From Bradyrhizobium lablabi (GTDB lineage: Bacteria; Pseudomonadota; Alphaproteobacteria; Rhizobiales; Xanthobacteraceae), in contig NZ_JAFCJK010000001.1 of NCBI RefSeq assembly GCF_018131005.1, forward strand, positions 310,001-374,000: a stretch of DNA of 64,000 bases, in the 5' to 3' direction. The first letter of the stretch is position 1, and every line of letters starts with the position of its first letter. A program made the translations under genes and the position numbers. Of this stretch, positions 7,683 through 16,612 are shown one piece after another. The notes under the pieces were generated by a model, which was not told the origin of the DNA, ran no database searches, and worked only from the letters and a program-made list of their open reading frames with translations.

Positions 7683-8912
7683 ATGCCCGCTATTGGCTTG
7701 CGACTGGGGGCCTTTTCGGCTGCCCTCGCACTGCTCGCGGCGACCGTGACCCCATCTGCCGCGCAGAAGAAATACGACGTTGGCGCCTCCGACAGCGAAA
7801 TCAAGGTCGGCAACATCATGCCGTATAGCGGAGCGGCGTCCGCGTATGGCGTGATCGGCAAGACCGAGGAGGCCTACTTCCGCAAGATCAACGCCGAAGG
7901 CGGCATCAACGGCCGGAAGCTCACGTTCATCAGTTATGACGACGCCTATACGCCACCGAAGACGGTGGAGCAGGCGCGCAGGCTCGTCGAGAGCGATGAA
8001 GTTCTGCTCATTTTCAACTCGCTGGGTACGCCGCCAAACTCGGCGATTCAGAAATACATGAACCAGAAGAAGGTGCCGCAGCTCTTCGTCGCCACCGGCG
8101 CCACCAAGTGGAACGATCCGAAGGAATTTCCCTGGACCATGGGCTGGCAGCCCAACTACCAGAGCGAATCCATCATCTACGCGAAGTACATCCTGAAGAA
8201 CCATCCGAATGCCAGGATCGCGGTGCTCTACCAGAACGACGATTACGGCAAGGACTATTTGAAGGGATTCAAGGACGGGCTCGGCGCCGAGGCAGCCTCG
8301 CTGATCGTCGCAGAGGACAGCTACGAGGTGACGGAGCCGACCATCGACTCCCACATCGTCAGGCTCAAGGCTTCCGGCGCCGACGTGTTCTTCAACATCA
8401 CGACGCCGAAATTTGCGGCGCAGGCGATCAAGAAGAACGCAGAGCTCGGCTGGAAGCCGCTCCACTTCCTCAACAACGTTTCGTCCTCGATCGGCAGCGT
8501 GATCAAGCCTGCGGGCTTCGAGAATGCGCAGGACATCATCTCGTCGCAGTACCTTAAGGATCCGACCGATCCGCAGTGGAAGACCGACGCCGGCATGATC
8601 GCCTGGAACCAATTCCTGGACAAATACTATCCGGAAGCCAACCGCGCGGACGCCTTCGTGATGTTCGCCTACACTGTCGCCCAGGGTCTCGTGCACGTGC
8701 TGAAGGCCTGCGGCGACGACTTGACCCGCGAGAACGTCATGAAGCAGGCGGCCAGCATCCGTGACCTCGAGCTCGGCGGACTGCTGCCGGGCATCAAGGT
8801 TAATACCTCCGCGACCGATTTCGCACCGCTGTCGCAACTGCAACTGATTAAGTTCAAGGGCGAGACCTGGGAGCGCTTCGGCGAAATCCTGAGCGGCGAC
8901 GTCGGCGGTTGA
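7683..8912 (+). CDS. ABC transporter periplasmic binding protein, paralogue 3 of 5
   Basis: A 409-residue exported binding protein of the same family. ATG 7683 is chosen because a GGGAGA ribosome binding site lies at 7673-7678 and translation from there yields a proper signal peptide (MPAIGLRLG to PSAAQKKYD); the open frame extends 29 codons further upstream without a plausible start signal. Shared segments include IKVGNIMPYSGAASAYG (note GAAS in place of GPAS), SYDDAYTPPKTVEQ and YQNDDYGKDYLKG. The later FLNNVSSSIGSV stretch is close to copy 4, so copies 3 and 4 form a subpair. Terminators on both sides suggest independent expression. Confidence 0.9.
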   Translation: MPAIGLRLGAFSAALALLAATVTPSAAQKKYDVGASDSEIKVGNIMPYSGAASAYGVIGKTEEAYFRKINAEGGINGRKLTFISYDDAYTPPKTVEQARRLVESDEVLLIFNSLGTPPNSAIQKYMNQKKVPQLFVATGATKWNDPKEFPWTMGWQPNYQSESIIYAKYILKNHPNARIAVLYQNDDYGKDYLKGFKDGLGAEAASLIVAEDSYEVTEPTIDSHIVRLKASGADVFFNITTPKFAAQAIKKNAELGWKPLHFLNNVSSSIGSVIKPAGFENAQDIISSQYLKDPTDPQWKTDAGMIAWNQFLDKYYPEANRADAFVMFAYTVAQGLVHVLKACGDDLTRENVMKQAASIRDLELGGLLPGIKVNTSATDFAPLSQLQLIKFKGETWERFGEILSGDVGG

Positions 8913-8939
8913 GCCCCGGGGGTGATCGACTAAAGGCGC

Positions 8940-8969
8940 AGCCCCTGCGGCCTTGCCGCAGGGGCTTTC
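8940..8969 (+). terminator. Rho-independent terminator after binding-protein gene 3
   Basis: A perfect stem of about 10-11 bp (GCCCCTGCGG with CCGCAGGGGC, 8941-8950 and 8956-8965) and a 5-nt loop are followed by a short TTTC tail. Confidence 0.8.
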
Positions 8970-9074
8970 ATTGAGACGGCCCGCCCAAAAAATGATAATC
9001 ACTGCAACAAACTAAGAGCCTTCCACAAGGAGGCCACAGCACATCAGCCTGAAAAAACAGGGAGAGAAACCTAA

Positions 9075-10301
9075 ATGTTCGCTACCAGGAAACTGGCGGC
9101 CCTTTCGGCCGCGTTCGCGATCGTCGCCGCATGGAGCAGCGCGGCGCTTGCCCAGAAGAAATACGACCCCGGCGTCTCGGACACCGAAATCAAGATCGGC
9201 AACATCATGCCCTATAGCGGCCCCGCGTCCGCCTACGGCATCATCGGCCGCACCGAGGCCGCCTATTTCAAGAAGATCAACGAGGCCGGCGGCATCAATG
9301 GCCGCAAGATCAATTTCATCTCCTATGACGACGCCTACTCGCCGCCCAAGGCAGTGGAGCAGGCCCGCAAGCTCGTCGAGAGCGACGAGGTGCTGTTCAT
9401 CTTCAACTCGCTCGGCACGCCGTCGAACTCGGCGATCCAGAAATACATGAACGCCAAGAAGGTGCCGCAGCTCTTCGTCGCCACCGGCGCGACCAAGTGG
9501 AATGATCCGAAGGATTTTCCGTGGACGATGGGCTGGCAGCCGAATTACCAGAGCGAGACCCAGATCTACGCCAAGTACATCCTGAAGAACATGCCGAACG
9601 CCAAGATCGCGGTGCTGTTCCAGAATGACGACTACGGCAAGGACTATCTGAAGGGACTCAAGGACGGACTCGGCCAGAAGGCGTCGAGCATGATCGTGGC
9701 CGAGGAAAGCTTCGAGACCTCGGAGCCCACAATCGACAGCCATATCGTCAAGCTGAAGGCGAGCAACGCCGACGTCTTCATTGACATCGCGACGCCGAAA
9801 TTCGCGGCGCAGGCGATCAAGAAGGTCGCGGAGATCGGCTGGAAGCCGACCCACTTCCTCAACAACGTGTCGGCCTCGGTTGGCGCCGTGATCCGGCCTG
9901 CCGGATATGAGAACGCACAGGATATCATCTCCGCCGCCTATCTGAAGGACGCCTCCGACAAGCAATGGGACAGTGACGCCGGCATGAAGGAGTTCTACGC
10001 CTTCATGGCCAAGGACTTCCCCGAAGGCGACAAGCTCGACGGCGGCACCGTGACCGGCTACGGCGTCGCCCAGACGCTGGTCCAGGTGCTCAAGCAGTGC
10101 GGCGACAACCTCACCCGCGAGAACGTCATGAAGCAGGCGGCGAACCTGCGCGACTTCCGCACCGAGGTGCTGCTGCCCGGCATCAAGATCAACACCGCTC
10201 CGAACGATTTCGCCCCGATCAGCCAGCTCCAGCTCCAGAAGTTCAAGGGCGAGAAGTGGGAACTGTTCGGCGACGTGATCAGCGCCGACGTCGGCGGCTG
10301 A
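9075..10301 (+). CDS. ABC transporter periplasmic binding protein, paralogue 4 of 5
   Basis: A 408-residue exported binding protein. The signal peptide (MFATRKLAALSAAFAIVAAW) ends at ALA-QKKYD, the mature start is IKIGNIMPYSGPASAYGIIG, and the family segments SYDDAYSPPKAVEQ and FQNDDYGKDYLKG follow. A GGGAGA ribosome binding site lies about 9 bases before ATG 9075. It shares FLNNVS and the QDIIS segment with copy 3, whereas copies 1, 2 and 5 have TNVS/SNVS and QG(V/I) there, pointing to two ligand-site subgroups within the array. Confidence 0.9.
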   Translation: MFATRKLAALSAAFAIVAAWSSAALAQKKYDPGVSDTEIKIGNIMPYSGPASAYGIIGRTEAAYFKKINEAGGINGRKINFISYDDAYSPPKAVEQARKLVESDEVLFIFNSLGTPSNSAIQKYMNAKKVPQLFVATGATKWNDPKDFPWTMGWQPNYQSETQIYAKYILKNMPNAKIAVLFQNDDYGKDYLKGLKDGLGQKASSMIVAEESFETSEPTIDSHIVKLKASNADVFIDIATPKFAAQAIKKVAEIGWKPTHFLNNVSASVGAVIRPAGYENAQDIISAAYLKDASDKQWDSDAGMKEFYAFMAKDFPEGDKLDGGTVTGYGVAQTLVQVLKQCGDNLTRENVMKQAANLRDFRTEVLLPGIKINTAPNDFAPISQLQLQKFKGEKWELFGDVISADVGG

Positions 10302-10327
10302 AGCTTTTCCGCATCGTGAAAATCCGG

Positions 10328-10357
10328 CCCCCTGCGATCCAATCGCAGGGGGTTTTG
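10328..10357 (+). terminator. Rho-independent terminator after binding-protein gene 4
   Basis: A perfect 11-bp stem (CCCCCTGCGAT with ATCGCAGGGGG) and a CCA loop are followed by TTTTG. Confidence 0.85.
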
Positions 10358-10509
10358 CTTTGCCTTTCGTTTGCTATCGCTCTATCGGAAGGACCGAAAG
10401 ACGCCGAACCGCTTACACTTCTGCCGACGATACGCTAGGTATCGAACCGGGGAGCCAACAACGGACGCGTCCTCGAAGGGCGCAGTTTAGGAATCCGGAG
10501 ATCCGCAAG

Positions 10510-11742
10510 ATGTCCATGCCGTTCCGATACCTTGTCGCAACCACCCTTCTCGGCCTCGCCGTCGCGGCCGCGAGCGGCGGCGCCGCATTGGCGCAGAAGA
10601 AATACGACACGGGCGCAAGCGACACCGAGATCAAGGTCGGCAACATCGTGCCCTATAGCGGTCCGGCCTCGGCCTACGGCGTGGTCGGCAAGGCGATGGC
10701 CGCCGTATTCAAGAAGGTCAACGACGACGGCGGCATCAACGGGCGAAAGATCAACTTCATCTCCTATGATGATGCCTATTCACCGCCGAAGGCGGTCGAG
10801 CAGGCGCGCAAGCTCGTCGAAAGCGACGAGGTGCTGTTCCTGTTCGGTACTCTCGGCACTGCCTCCAACACCGCGATCCAGAAATATCTCAATGCCAAGA
10901 AGGTGCCGCAGCTCTTCGTCGCCACCGGCGCGACCAGATGGAACGACCCCAAGGCCTTCCCCTGGACCATGGGCTGGTTGCCGAGCTACCAGAGCGAGTC
11001 GCGCATCTACGCAAAATATCTGACCAGGGAGAAGCCGGCCGCGAAGATCGCGGTGCTCTACCAGAACGACGATATGGGCAAGGACTATCTCAAGGGCCTC
11101 AAGGACGGGCTTGCCGCCGATCCCTCGCGCGTTGTCGCGGAGGAGAGCTATGAGGTCGCCGAACCGACCATCGACTCGCATGTGGTTCGGCTGAAATCCT
11201 CCAACCCCGACGTGATCATCTTCTTCACGACGCCGAAATTCGGCGCGCAGGCGATCAAGAAGGTCGGCGAGATGAGCTGGAAGCCGGTCACGATCGTCTC
11301 CAACGTGTCGGCCTCGACCGCGACCGTGATGCGCCCAGCGGGACTGGAGAATTCGCAAGGCGTGATTTCGGCGGCCTATGCCAAGGATGCCAGCGATCCG
11401 CAATGGAAGGACGACCCCGGCATGAAGGCGTTCGACGAGCTGCTCGCCAAATACATGCCCGACACCAATCGCGTCGACGCCTCCGCGATGACCGGCTACA
11501 ACATGGCCACCACGATGGTCGAGGTGCTGCGCCGCTGCGGCGACGACCTGACCCGCGTCAACGTCATGAAACAGGCGGCGAGCCTGAAGCAGTTCGCGCA
11601 AGGGGGCTTGCTGCCCGGCGTAACGCTGACCACGGGGCAGGACGACTTCCAGCCGATCGAACAGTTGCAGCTCATGCAGTTCAAGGGCGAGCGTTGGCAA
11701 TTGTTCGGCGACGTCATCAGCGGCGAAGTCGCCGGCAACTAA
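10510..11742 (+). CDS. ABC transporter periplasmic binding protein, paralogue 5 of 5
   Basis: A 410-residue exported binding protein. The start is ATG 10510 (MSMPFRY); ATG 10516 is also possible. The frame is open further upstream, but no signal peptide would result from the earlier starts. The signal peptide ends at ALAQKKYD. The mature protein keeps IKVGNIVPYSGPASAYGVVG, SYDDAYSPPKAVEQ and YQNDDMGKDYLKG, with DM in place of DF/DY. Unlike the other four copies it has no terminator behind it: a glycerate kinase gene starts 21 bases later, so the two are probably co-transcribed. It is the most divergent copy at the C-terminus (GGLLPGVTLTTGQDDFQ). Confidence 0.9.
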   Translation: MSMPFRYLVATTLLGLAVAAASGGAALAQKKYDTGASDTEIKVGNIVPYSGPASAYGVVGKAMAAVFKKVNDDGGINGRKINFISYDDAYSPPKAVEQARKLVESDEVLFLFGTLGTASNTAIQKYLNAKKVPQLFVATGATRWNDPKAFPWTMGWLPSYQSESRIYAKYLTREKPAAKIAVLYQNDDMGKDYLKGLKDGLAADPSRVVAEESYEVAEPTIDSHVVRLKSSNPDVIIFFTTPKFGAQAIKKVGEMSWKPVTIVSNVSASTATVMRPAGLENSQGVISAAYAKDASDPQWKDDPGMKAFDELLAKYMPDTNRVDASAMTGYNMATTMVEVLRRCGDDLTRVNVMKQAASLKQFAQGGLLPGVTLTTGQDDFQPIEQLQLMQFKGERWQLFGDVISGEVAGN

Positions 11743-11763
11743 TTCCTGGACGAAAGCATCACC

Positions 11764-13050
11764 ATGACCGACCGACGTTCCTTCCTGCGTTCCATCTTCG
11801 ACGCCGCGGTGGCGGCCGCGCATCCCGACGTCGTGCTGGCGGCGCGGCTGCGGCCGGTGCCGAAAGGACGGATCATCTGCCTCGCCGCCGGCAAGGGCGC
11901 CGGCGCAATGGCTGCGGCGGCGGAGCGGCACTATCTCGACGCGCTCGAGCTCGATCCGTCGCGGCTGGTCGGCATCGCCACCACGCGCCACGGCCATGGC
12001 GTGCCGACCCGACGTATCAGGGTGGTCGAGGCCGGCCATCCCGTGCCCGACGAGGCTGGACTGAAGGCAGCCGACGATACGCTGCGGCTCGCGGCGGAGG
12101 CGACCGCGGAGGACCTGCTGCTGGTGCTGCTGACCGGCGGCGGCTCGGCGAACTGGATTGCGCCGGTCGAGGGCGTTTCCTTTGCGCAGAAGCAGCAGGT
12201 CAACCGCGCGCTGCTGCGCTCCGGTGCGCCGATCGGCGAGATGAACACCGTCCGCAAGCACCTGTCGCGGATCAAGGGCGGGCGGTTGGCGCGCGCCGGC
12301 CAGCGCGCCGCCGAGATCGCGACGCTCGCGATATCGGACGTGCCCCATGACGATCCCTCCGCGATCGCGTCCGGGCCGACGGTGCCTGACACGACCACGC
12401 TCGCGGATGCCCGCGCACTGGTCGCAAAGTATAATCTCTCGGTCGACGACGCCGTGCGCCGCGCGCTCGACGATCCCAAAAACGAGAGCTGCAAGCCTGA
12501 TGATCCCGCCTTTGCCCGCGCGACATTCGAGCTGCTGGCGAAGCCGAGGGCGTCAATCGACGCCGCGGTGAAGGTCGCGCAGGCTGCCGGCTATGAGACC
12601 ATCGCGCTCGGCGCGGACCTCGAAGGCGAGGCGCGCGAGGTTGCCGCGGAGCACGCCCGGCTGGCGGTGAAGGCCCGCGGCGAAGGCAAGCGCGTCGCGA
12701 TCCTCTCGGGCGGCGAACTCACCGTGACCGTGCGCGGCAACGGCCGCGGCGGCCCCAACCAGGAATACGCACTCGCGCTCGCCGACCTGCTGAAGGATAC
12801 GCCGAACATCTCGGCGCTTGCCGGCGACACCGACGGTGCCGATGGCGGCGCCGGCAGCGCCACCGACCCGGCCGGCGCGCTGATCGACCAGGCGACGTTC
12901 GCGAAAATGAAATCGCTCGGGCTCGATCCCAAGGCGTATCTGGAGAACAACGACGCGACGGGATTCTTTGCGCAGACCGGCGATTTGCTGCTGACGGGCC
13001 CGACGTTGACGAACGTCAACGATGTCAGGGTGATCCTGGTGGATCAGTAG
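11764..13050 (+). CDS. Glycerate 2-kinase (MOFRL/TtuD family)
   Basis: This 428-residue cytoplasmic enzyme belongs to the GckA/TtuD family (DUF4147 plus C-terminal MOFRL domain), which phosphorylates D-glycerate to 2-phosphoglycerate; older annotations call it hydroxypyruvate reductase. Visible landmarks are AAGKGAGAMA near residue 45, LLTGGGSANW near 130, the MNTVRKHLSRIKGGRLA segment around 165, and the C-terminal SGGELTVTVRGNGRGGPNQE and DTDGADGG segments. It follows the fifth binding-protein gene by 21 bases, which suggests co-transcription, although glycerate metabolism has no obvious link to dicarboxylate import. The gene ends convergently with the sulfatase gene. Confidence 0.88.
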   Translation: MTDRRSFLRSIFDAAVAAAHPDVVLAARLRPVPKGRIICLAAGKGAGAMAAAAERHYLDALELDPSRLVGIATTRHGHGVPTRRIRVVEAGHPVPDEAGLKAADDTLRLAAEATAEDLLLVLLTGGGSANWIAPVEGVSFAQKQQVNRALLRSGAPIGEMNTVRKHLSRIKGGRLARAGQRAAEIATLAISDVPHDDPSAIASGPTVPDTTTLADARALVAKYNLSVDDAVRRALDDPKNESCKPDDPAFARATFELLAKPRASIDAAVKVAQAAGYETIALGADLEGEAREVAAEHARLAVKARGEGKRVAILSGGELTVTVRGNGRGGPNQEYALALADLLKDTPNISALAGDTDGADGGAGSATDPAGALIDQATFAKMKSLGLDPKAYLENNDATGFFAQTGDLLLTGPTLTNVNDVRVILVDQ

Positions 13051-13115
13051 GGCAACTCTTCGCGCATGGCACAGCCTGATTCATCGGGAGCCACGCGACC
13101 AGCAGTCCCGCCGCT

Positions 13116-14621
13116 TCAATCGCCTTGCGTGAAGTAGCCCTCATCATCGGGGAGCGAGGGCGGACCATGCGCGGCACCCTTCACGGCCGCGAAAGCATCG
13201 ATCATGAACAGGGGTTTGGCGCTTTCCCTGGCAAGCTGCTCGATGCGCTTTTGCAGCTCCGCGACCTTCGAAGGATTGCTGTCCGCGAGATTGGCCTTTT
13301 CGGAGGGGTCTTGCGGGATGTTGTAGAGTTCGAGCGCGGAGGGAAGCGGCGTTCGCCAGATCAGCTTCCAGTCGCCGATGCGCACGCCGCCACGAAACGG
13401 TTCGATGTTGTAGACGATTTCCTGCCGTGGCGAGGGACCGCCCATGCTGATGGCCGGCCAGACATCCATCCCATCCAGCGGCTTTGCCTTGGCGAAGCCG
13501 GCTCCTGCGAGCCCGGCGAGCGTGGGATACATGTCCACCACGTGCATCATCTCTTTCACCTCGCCGGGCTTGATACGTCCAGGCCAGTTCGCAAGCGCTG
13601 CAACACGCGTGCCGCCTTCGTACAGCGTGCCCTTGCCGCCGCGATAGGGACCATTGTCGGCGGGCAGCTTCAGTTTCGAGACGTCGCTATCCCCGGCAAG
13701 GAGTGCGGTCTGGTTGCCACCATTGTCGCTCATGAAAACGATCAACGTGTTATCGCGCATGTTCTTCTTTTCGAGCGCGGAGATCAGCTTGCCGATTTCG
13801 TCGTCCATGCACGTGATCATGGCGGCGTAGGCGCGCCGTGTCGGATCCTCGATATGCTGGTATCCGTCGACATATTCCTTTGGGGCCTGATACGGCGAAT
13901 GCGGAGCCGTGAAGGCCAGGTAGAGAAAGAGCGGCGTCCTGGGATCATGCGCGTTGACCTGCGCGACAGCATCGGCGCCCCACAACTGGGTGACGTAACC
14001 CTGCTCCTGCACCGGTCGGTCGTTGCGGTACCAGTCGAGCACGTTCGCCGATGAGTGGGTGTAGTAATCGACCTCGCCGACCATCGATCCATAGTGATAG
14101 TCGAACCCGCGCTGACGCGGCCAGAACTTGCGGTCGGCATGTCCCAGATGCCATTTCCCCACCATGAGGGTCCGATAGCCTGCTTCCCTGAGCGCTTGGG
14201 GTAGCAGCCATTCGTCGGTGGGCAGGCCGTATTTGCTGGGCGTGGGAATGACCAGGGTCTGGAGGCCGTACCGGCAGGGATACCGGCCTGTCATCAAGGC
14301 TGCACGGGTCGGCGTACACATCGGCTGAACGTAGAATTGCTCGAGCCGAGCTCCATCCTGCGCCAGCTTGTCGATGTTGGGGGTCTTGATATCGGAGCCG
14401 TGGAACCCGACGTCCTTCCATCCCAGATCATCCGCGACAATGTAGACGATGTGCGGCTGTCGCGAGGGCAATTGTGCCATCGCCGGCCTGATGCTCGCTG
14501 GAGCCAGCCAAGCAATGGACGCGGCGGCGACGGCGGAGCTTCCATTCAACAAGAGATCGCGGCGGCTGATGCCATCGGTGCTCTGCGGGCGTGGCGATTT
14601 GTCAGTGGGCCGGCAATTCAT
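13116..14621 (-). CDS. Sulfatase (arylsulfatase family), Tat-exported
   Basis: A 501-residue type I sulfatase. The N-terminus carries a twin-arginine signal (SRRDLLLNG around residues 19-27, then a hydrophobic stretch ending near PAMAQ). Metal-binding aspartates are in VADDLGWKD (64-65). The catalytic signature C-T-P-T-R is at 102-106; Cys102 is the residue converted to formylglycine. Other family segments are VGKWHLGH and SDNGGN. A GGAGA ribosome binding site precedes ATG 14621. The enzyme would hydrolyse sulfate esters in the periplasm. I see no formylglycine-generating enzyme in the window. It is the last gene of a minus-strand envelope cluster. Confidence 0.9.
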   Translation of the reverse strand: MNCRPTDKSPRPQSTDGISRRDLLLNGSSAVAAASIAWLAPASIRPAMAQLPSRQPHIVYIVADDLGWKDVGFHGSDIKTPNIDKLAQDGARLEQFYVQPMCTPTRAALMTGRYPCRYGLQTLVIPTPSKYGLPTDEWLLPQALREAGYRTLMVGKWHLGHADRKFWPRQRGFDYHYGSMVGEVDYYTHSSANVLDWYRNDRPVQEQGYVTQLWGADAVAQVNAHDPRTPLFLYLAFTAPHSPYQAPKEYVDGYQHIEDPTRRAYAAMITCMDDEIGKLISALEKKNMRDNTLIVFMSDNGGNQTALLAGDSDVSKLKLPADNGPYRGGKGTLYEGGTRVAALANWPGRIKPGEVKEMMHVVDMYPTLAGLAGAGFAKAKPLDGMDVWPAISMGGPSPRQEIVYNIEPFRGGVRIGDWKLIWRTPLPSALELYNIPQDPSEKANLADSNPSKVAELQKRIEQLARESAKPLFMIDAFAAVKGAAHGPPSLPDDEGYFTQGD

Positions 14622-14771
14622 TTTGTCTCCTCGGAGTAGTGGGAGCCATGGGAGAGCTCTGCGAGATCGACGGACCTCACCGACGTATCGGCCGTGGTTG
14701 ACCGAAGACGTCGTCTCGCGATCCCGCGGGACGAGAGGTCAGCCGTTCGCTGACCCTGCTCGTGGTTGTGC

Positions 14772-15491
14772 CTAGAATTTATAGCCTATGCGAGCCGTAA
14801 CCTGATTGTTGCTCAGGTCCTGCTTCAGCCCGATCGTGCCGAGGTTCAGCACCGGAATCGGATACACGAATGACTTGGATTGATATTGCGAGTAGCGATA
14901 CTCCAGGCCCGTAAACCAGTGGTTCGAGAAGGCGTAGTCAATACCCGTGCCAACGGTCCACCCGACGCGCGTGTCGTCGCTTCCGATTGTGATACCTGTC
15001 GTTGGGATCAACGTCTCGGTCGAAATGAAGGCGGCACCGCCCGTCACATAGAACAGGGCGCGATCGACCGCATAGCCTAGCCGCCCACGCACCGAGCCGC
15101 CCCATTTGCTGTGCGCGGTGAGAAAATCTCCTGTGACCGACGTGTACCTGATCTTGCCGACAGTCCAGCCCTCGAACTCGCCTTCGATGCCGAGAACCAC
15201 ATTGCCCATCTGGTAATTGTAGCCGGCCAAAAATCCGTAGCTCAGGCCGTCCTTGCCGGACGCAGCCGTGACGACGAACGGCGTCCCCAACAACACCGCC
15301 CCAGTGGTGTATTCAGGATCGGTCCGGATCCATCCGAGCTCGCCGCCCAGATAGAAGCCGGTCCACGAAAATACCGGTGAAGGAACAACGGGCGCAGGGG
15401 ACTCCGGACGGGCGGGTAAATCGGCGGCCATGGCGGACAGGCTGATGAAGCTTCCGACGGCGGCAAATAAAGCGGTAAAGGTTGAGTGCAA
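14772..15491 (-). CDS. Outer-membrane beta-barrel protein (Omp25/31-like)
   Basis: A 239-residue outer-membrane protein. The start is set at TTG 15491 because GGAGG (15500-15504 on the complement) lies 8 bases upstream and translation gives a clean signal peptide ending AMA-ADLP; the frame continues upstream but without a start signal. After a short proline-rich linker comes FSWTGFYLGGELGW, the hallmark first strand of Rhizobiales Omp25-like barrels. Alternating beta strands run to the terminal aromatic residue (ARIGYKF), the usual Bam recognition end. It is probably an eight-stranded barrel of structural or adhesion type. Confidence 0.85.
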   Translation of the reverse strand: MHSTFTALFAAVGSFISLSAMAADLPARPESPAPVVPSPVFSWTGFYLGGELGWIRTDPEYTTGAVLLGTPFVVTAASGKDGLSYGFLAGYNYQMGNVVLGIEGEFEGWTVGKIRYTSVTGDFLTAHSKWGGSVRGRLGYAVDRALFYVTGGAAFISTETLIPTTGITIGSDDTRVGWTVGTGIDYAFSNHWFTGLEYRYSQYQSKSFVYPIPVLNLGTIGLKQDLSNNQVTARIGYKF

Positions 15492-15517
15492 TTTGATGGC
15501 CTCCAAAAAATAGACTG

Positions 15518-15982
15518 CTATTGAACCTTCACGTTCTCGACCTTCTCGATGGCGGCCGCACAGTCCTTCGAAACGTTGGACTTTTCCGCGACGAGACAGG
15601 CCGCGACGCGGCCCTTGCCTGGCTGAATCTTTCCGCACTTGGTCGCGATGTCCGTGCGGCAGGCGCTCAGAGCTTCCTTCAAGGCATCGTTTGACGCCTG
15701 CAGCAACAGGACCGCATCCGCGAGATCGTAGGCGCAACCCGGACCGATCTTGTCCTCATGGGCCTGCATGCAGTAGATCACGCGCCCCTCGCCCGGCGTG
15801 ACCGTGGCGCAGTACTTCTTGATGTCCTTTGCGCAGGATTTTTCCAGCTTCGCCACCTGGCCAAGCAGCCGGTCGACGAATGTCTTGGCAATATCGGACT
15901 GCGCATGAGCGACCGGGACGGCGCCGTAGCCGATCAGGAGAAGAGCCGCCGATTTGACCAGAGTGTGCTTCAGGATTCTCAT
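15518..15982 (-). CDS. Secreted cysteine-rich repeat protein
   Basis: A 154-residue exported protein starting at ATG 15982, with a signal peptide ending near AHAQ. The mature part has repeated Cys spacings (KSCAKDIKKYCATVTPGEGR, then YCMQAHEDKIGPGC, later ACRTDIATKCGKIQPGKGR and ACLVAEKSNVSKDC). This matches the cysteine-rich GLG1-type repeat, here present twice. Function is unknown; disulfides and a periplasmic location are expected. It lies 26 bases upstream of the outer-membrane barrel gene and is probably co-transcribed with it. Confidence 0.75.
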   Translation of the reverse strand: MRILKHTLVKSAALLLIGYGAVPVAHAQSDIAKTFVDRLLGQVAKLEKSCAKDIKKYCATVTPGEGRVIYCMQAHEDKIGPGCAYDLADAVLLLQASNDALKEALSACRTDIATKCGKIQPGKGRVAACLVAEKSNVSKDCAAAIEKVENVKVQ

Positions 15983-16059
15983 CGATAATCCTTTGATGAC
16001 TGAGGGGCAGCGTTCCCTGTGTTCGAGATTGGACGCCAAGGCCGATCGTCCGGGCGTCC

Positions 16060-16554
16060 TTATCGCGGCACCCAATTCAGGGTGAGACCTGAAACGCCAA
16101 GCGACAGATTGACCCCGATGGATCCTTCGACTGAAAGCGGCTGCAGGGAGATCGAGCGGTGCGATCCACCGACCAGCACATTGGCGCCCACGCCTACGCC
16201 CACGCCGATCGAGCCGGATGCCCCCACATAGGTCCCGGCGAGAGCGCCACGCATCGGACCACTGGTTGGCGCGATCACACCCCAGGCCAAAGCGCCACCG
16301 GCCGTGATTCCGATATCGAGGCCGATATTGTTCATGACGCCGGTATAAAACTCGGGCGCGCCGCCATTGTCCGGGACGTAGCGGCACGACATGCGCTGCC
16401 TGGAGCCGATGATCAGTCCGATCGATGGCGAAAGTTTGCAGGTCAGCACTCCCGCCTTGGTACCCTGCGGCTGGGCAAGTGCAGGGAAACTGCACAATGA
16501 TGACAAGGCCAAGGTCGCCAGCAAAGCCGCAATGCAAAAACGAAATCTGGACAT
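16060..16554 (-). CDS. Secreted DUF992-type protein
   Basis: A 164-residue exported protein. ATG 16554 is chosen because GGAGGG lies about 10 bases upstream; a GTG eight codons earlier overlaps that site. The signal peptide ends at ALAQ. The mature sequence has GVLTCKLSPSIGLIIGS followed by CRY, and glycine-rich stretches (GSIGVGVGVGANVLVGG), the pattern of DUF992 proteins common in Bradyrhizobiaceae. Two Cys residues probably form a disulfide. Biochemical function is unknown. It is part of the minus-strand envelope cluster. Confidence 0.75.
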   Translation of the reverse strand: MSRFRFCIAALLATLALSSLCSFPALAQPQGTKAGVLTCKLSPSIGLIIGSRQRMSCRYVPDNGGAPEFYTGVMNNIGLDIGITAGGALAWGVIAPTSGPMRGALAGTYVGASGSIGVGVGVGANVLVGGSHRSISLQPLSVEGSIGVNLSLGVSGLTLNWVPR

Positions 16555-16612
16555 GAGGATGTTGCCCTCCCGAGACACCGCACCTGTAAATTCCAGGTCG
16601 GCCGGCCCCCGC

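Noticed and set aside
10780..12348. A 522-codon minus-strand open frame
   Set aside because: It is opposite the fifth binding protein and the glycerate kinase, both with strong family motifs, and has no start signal.
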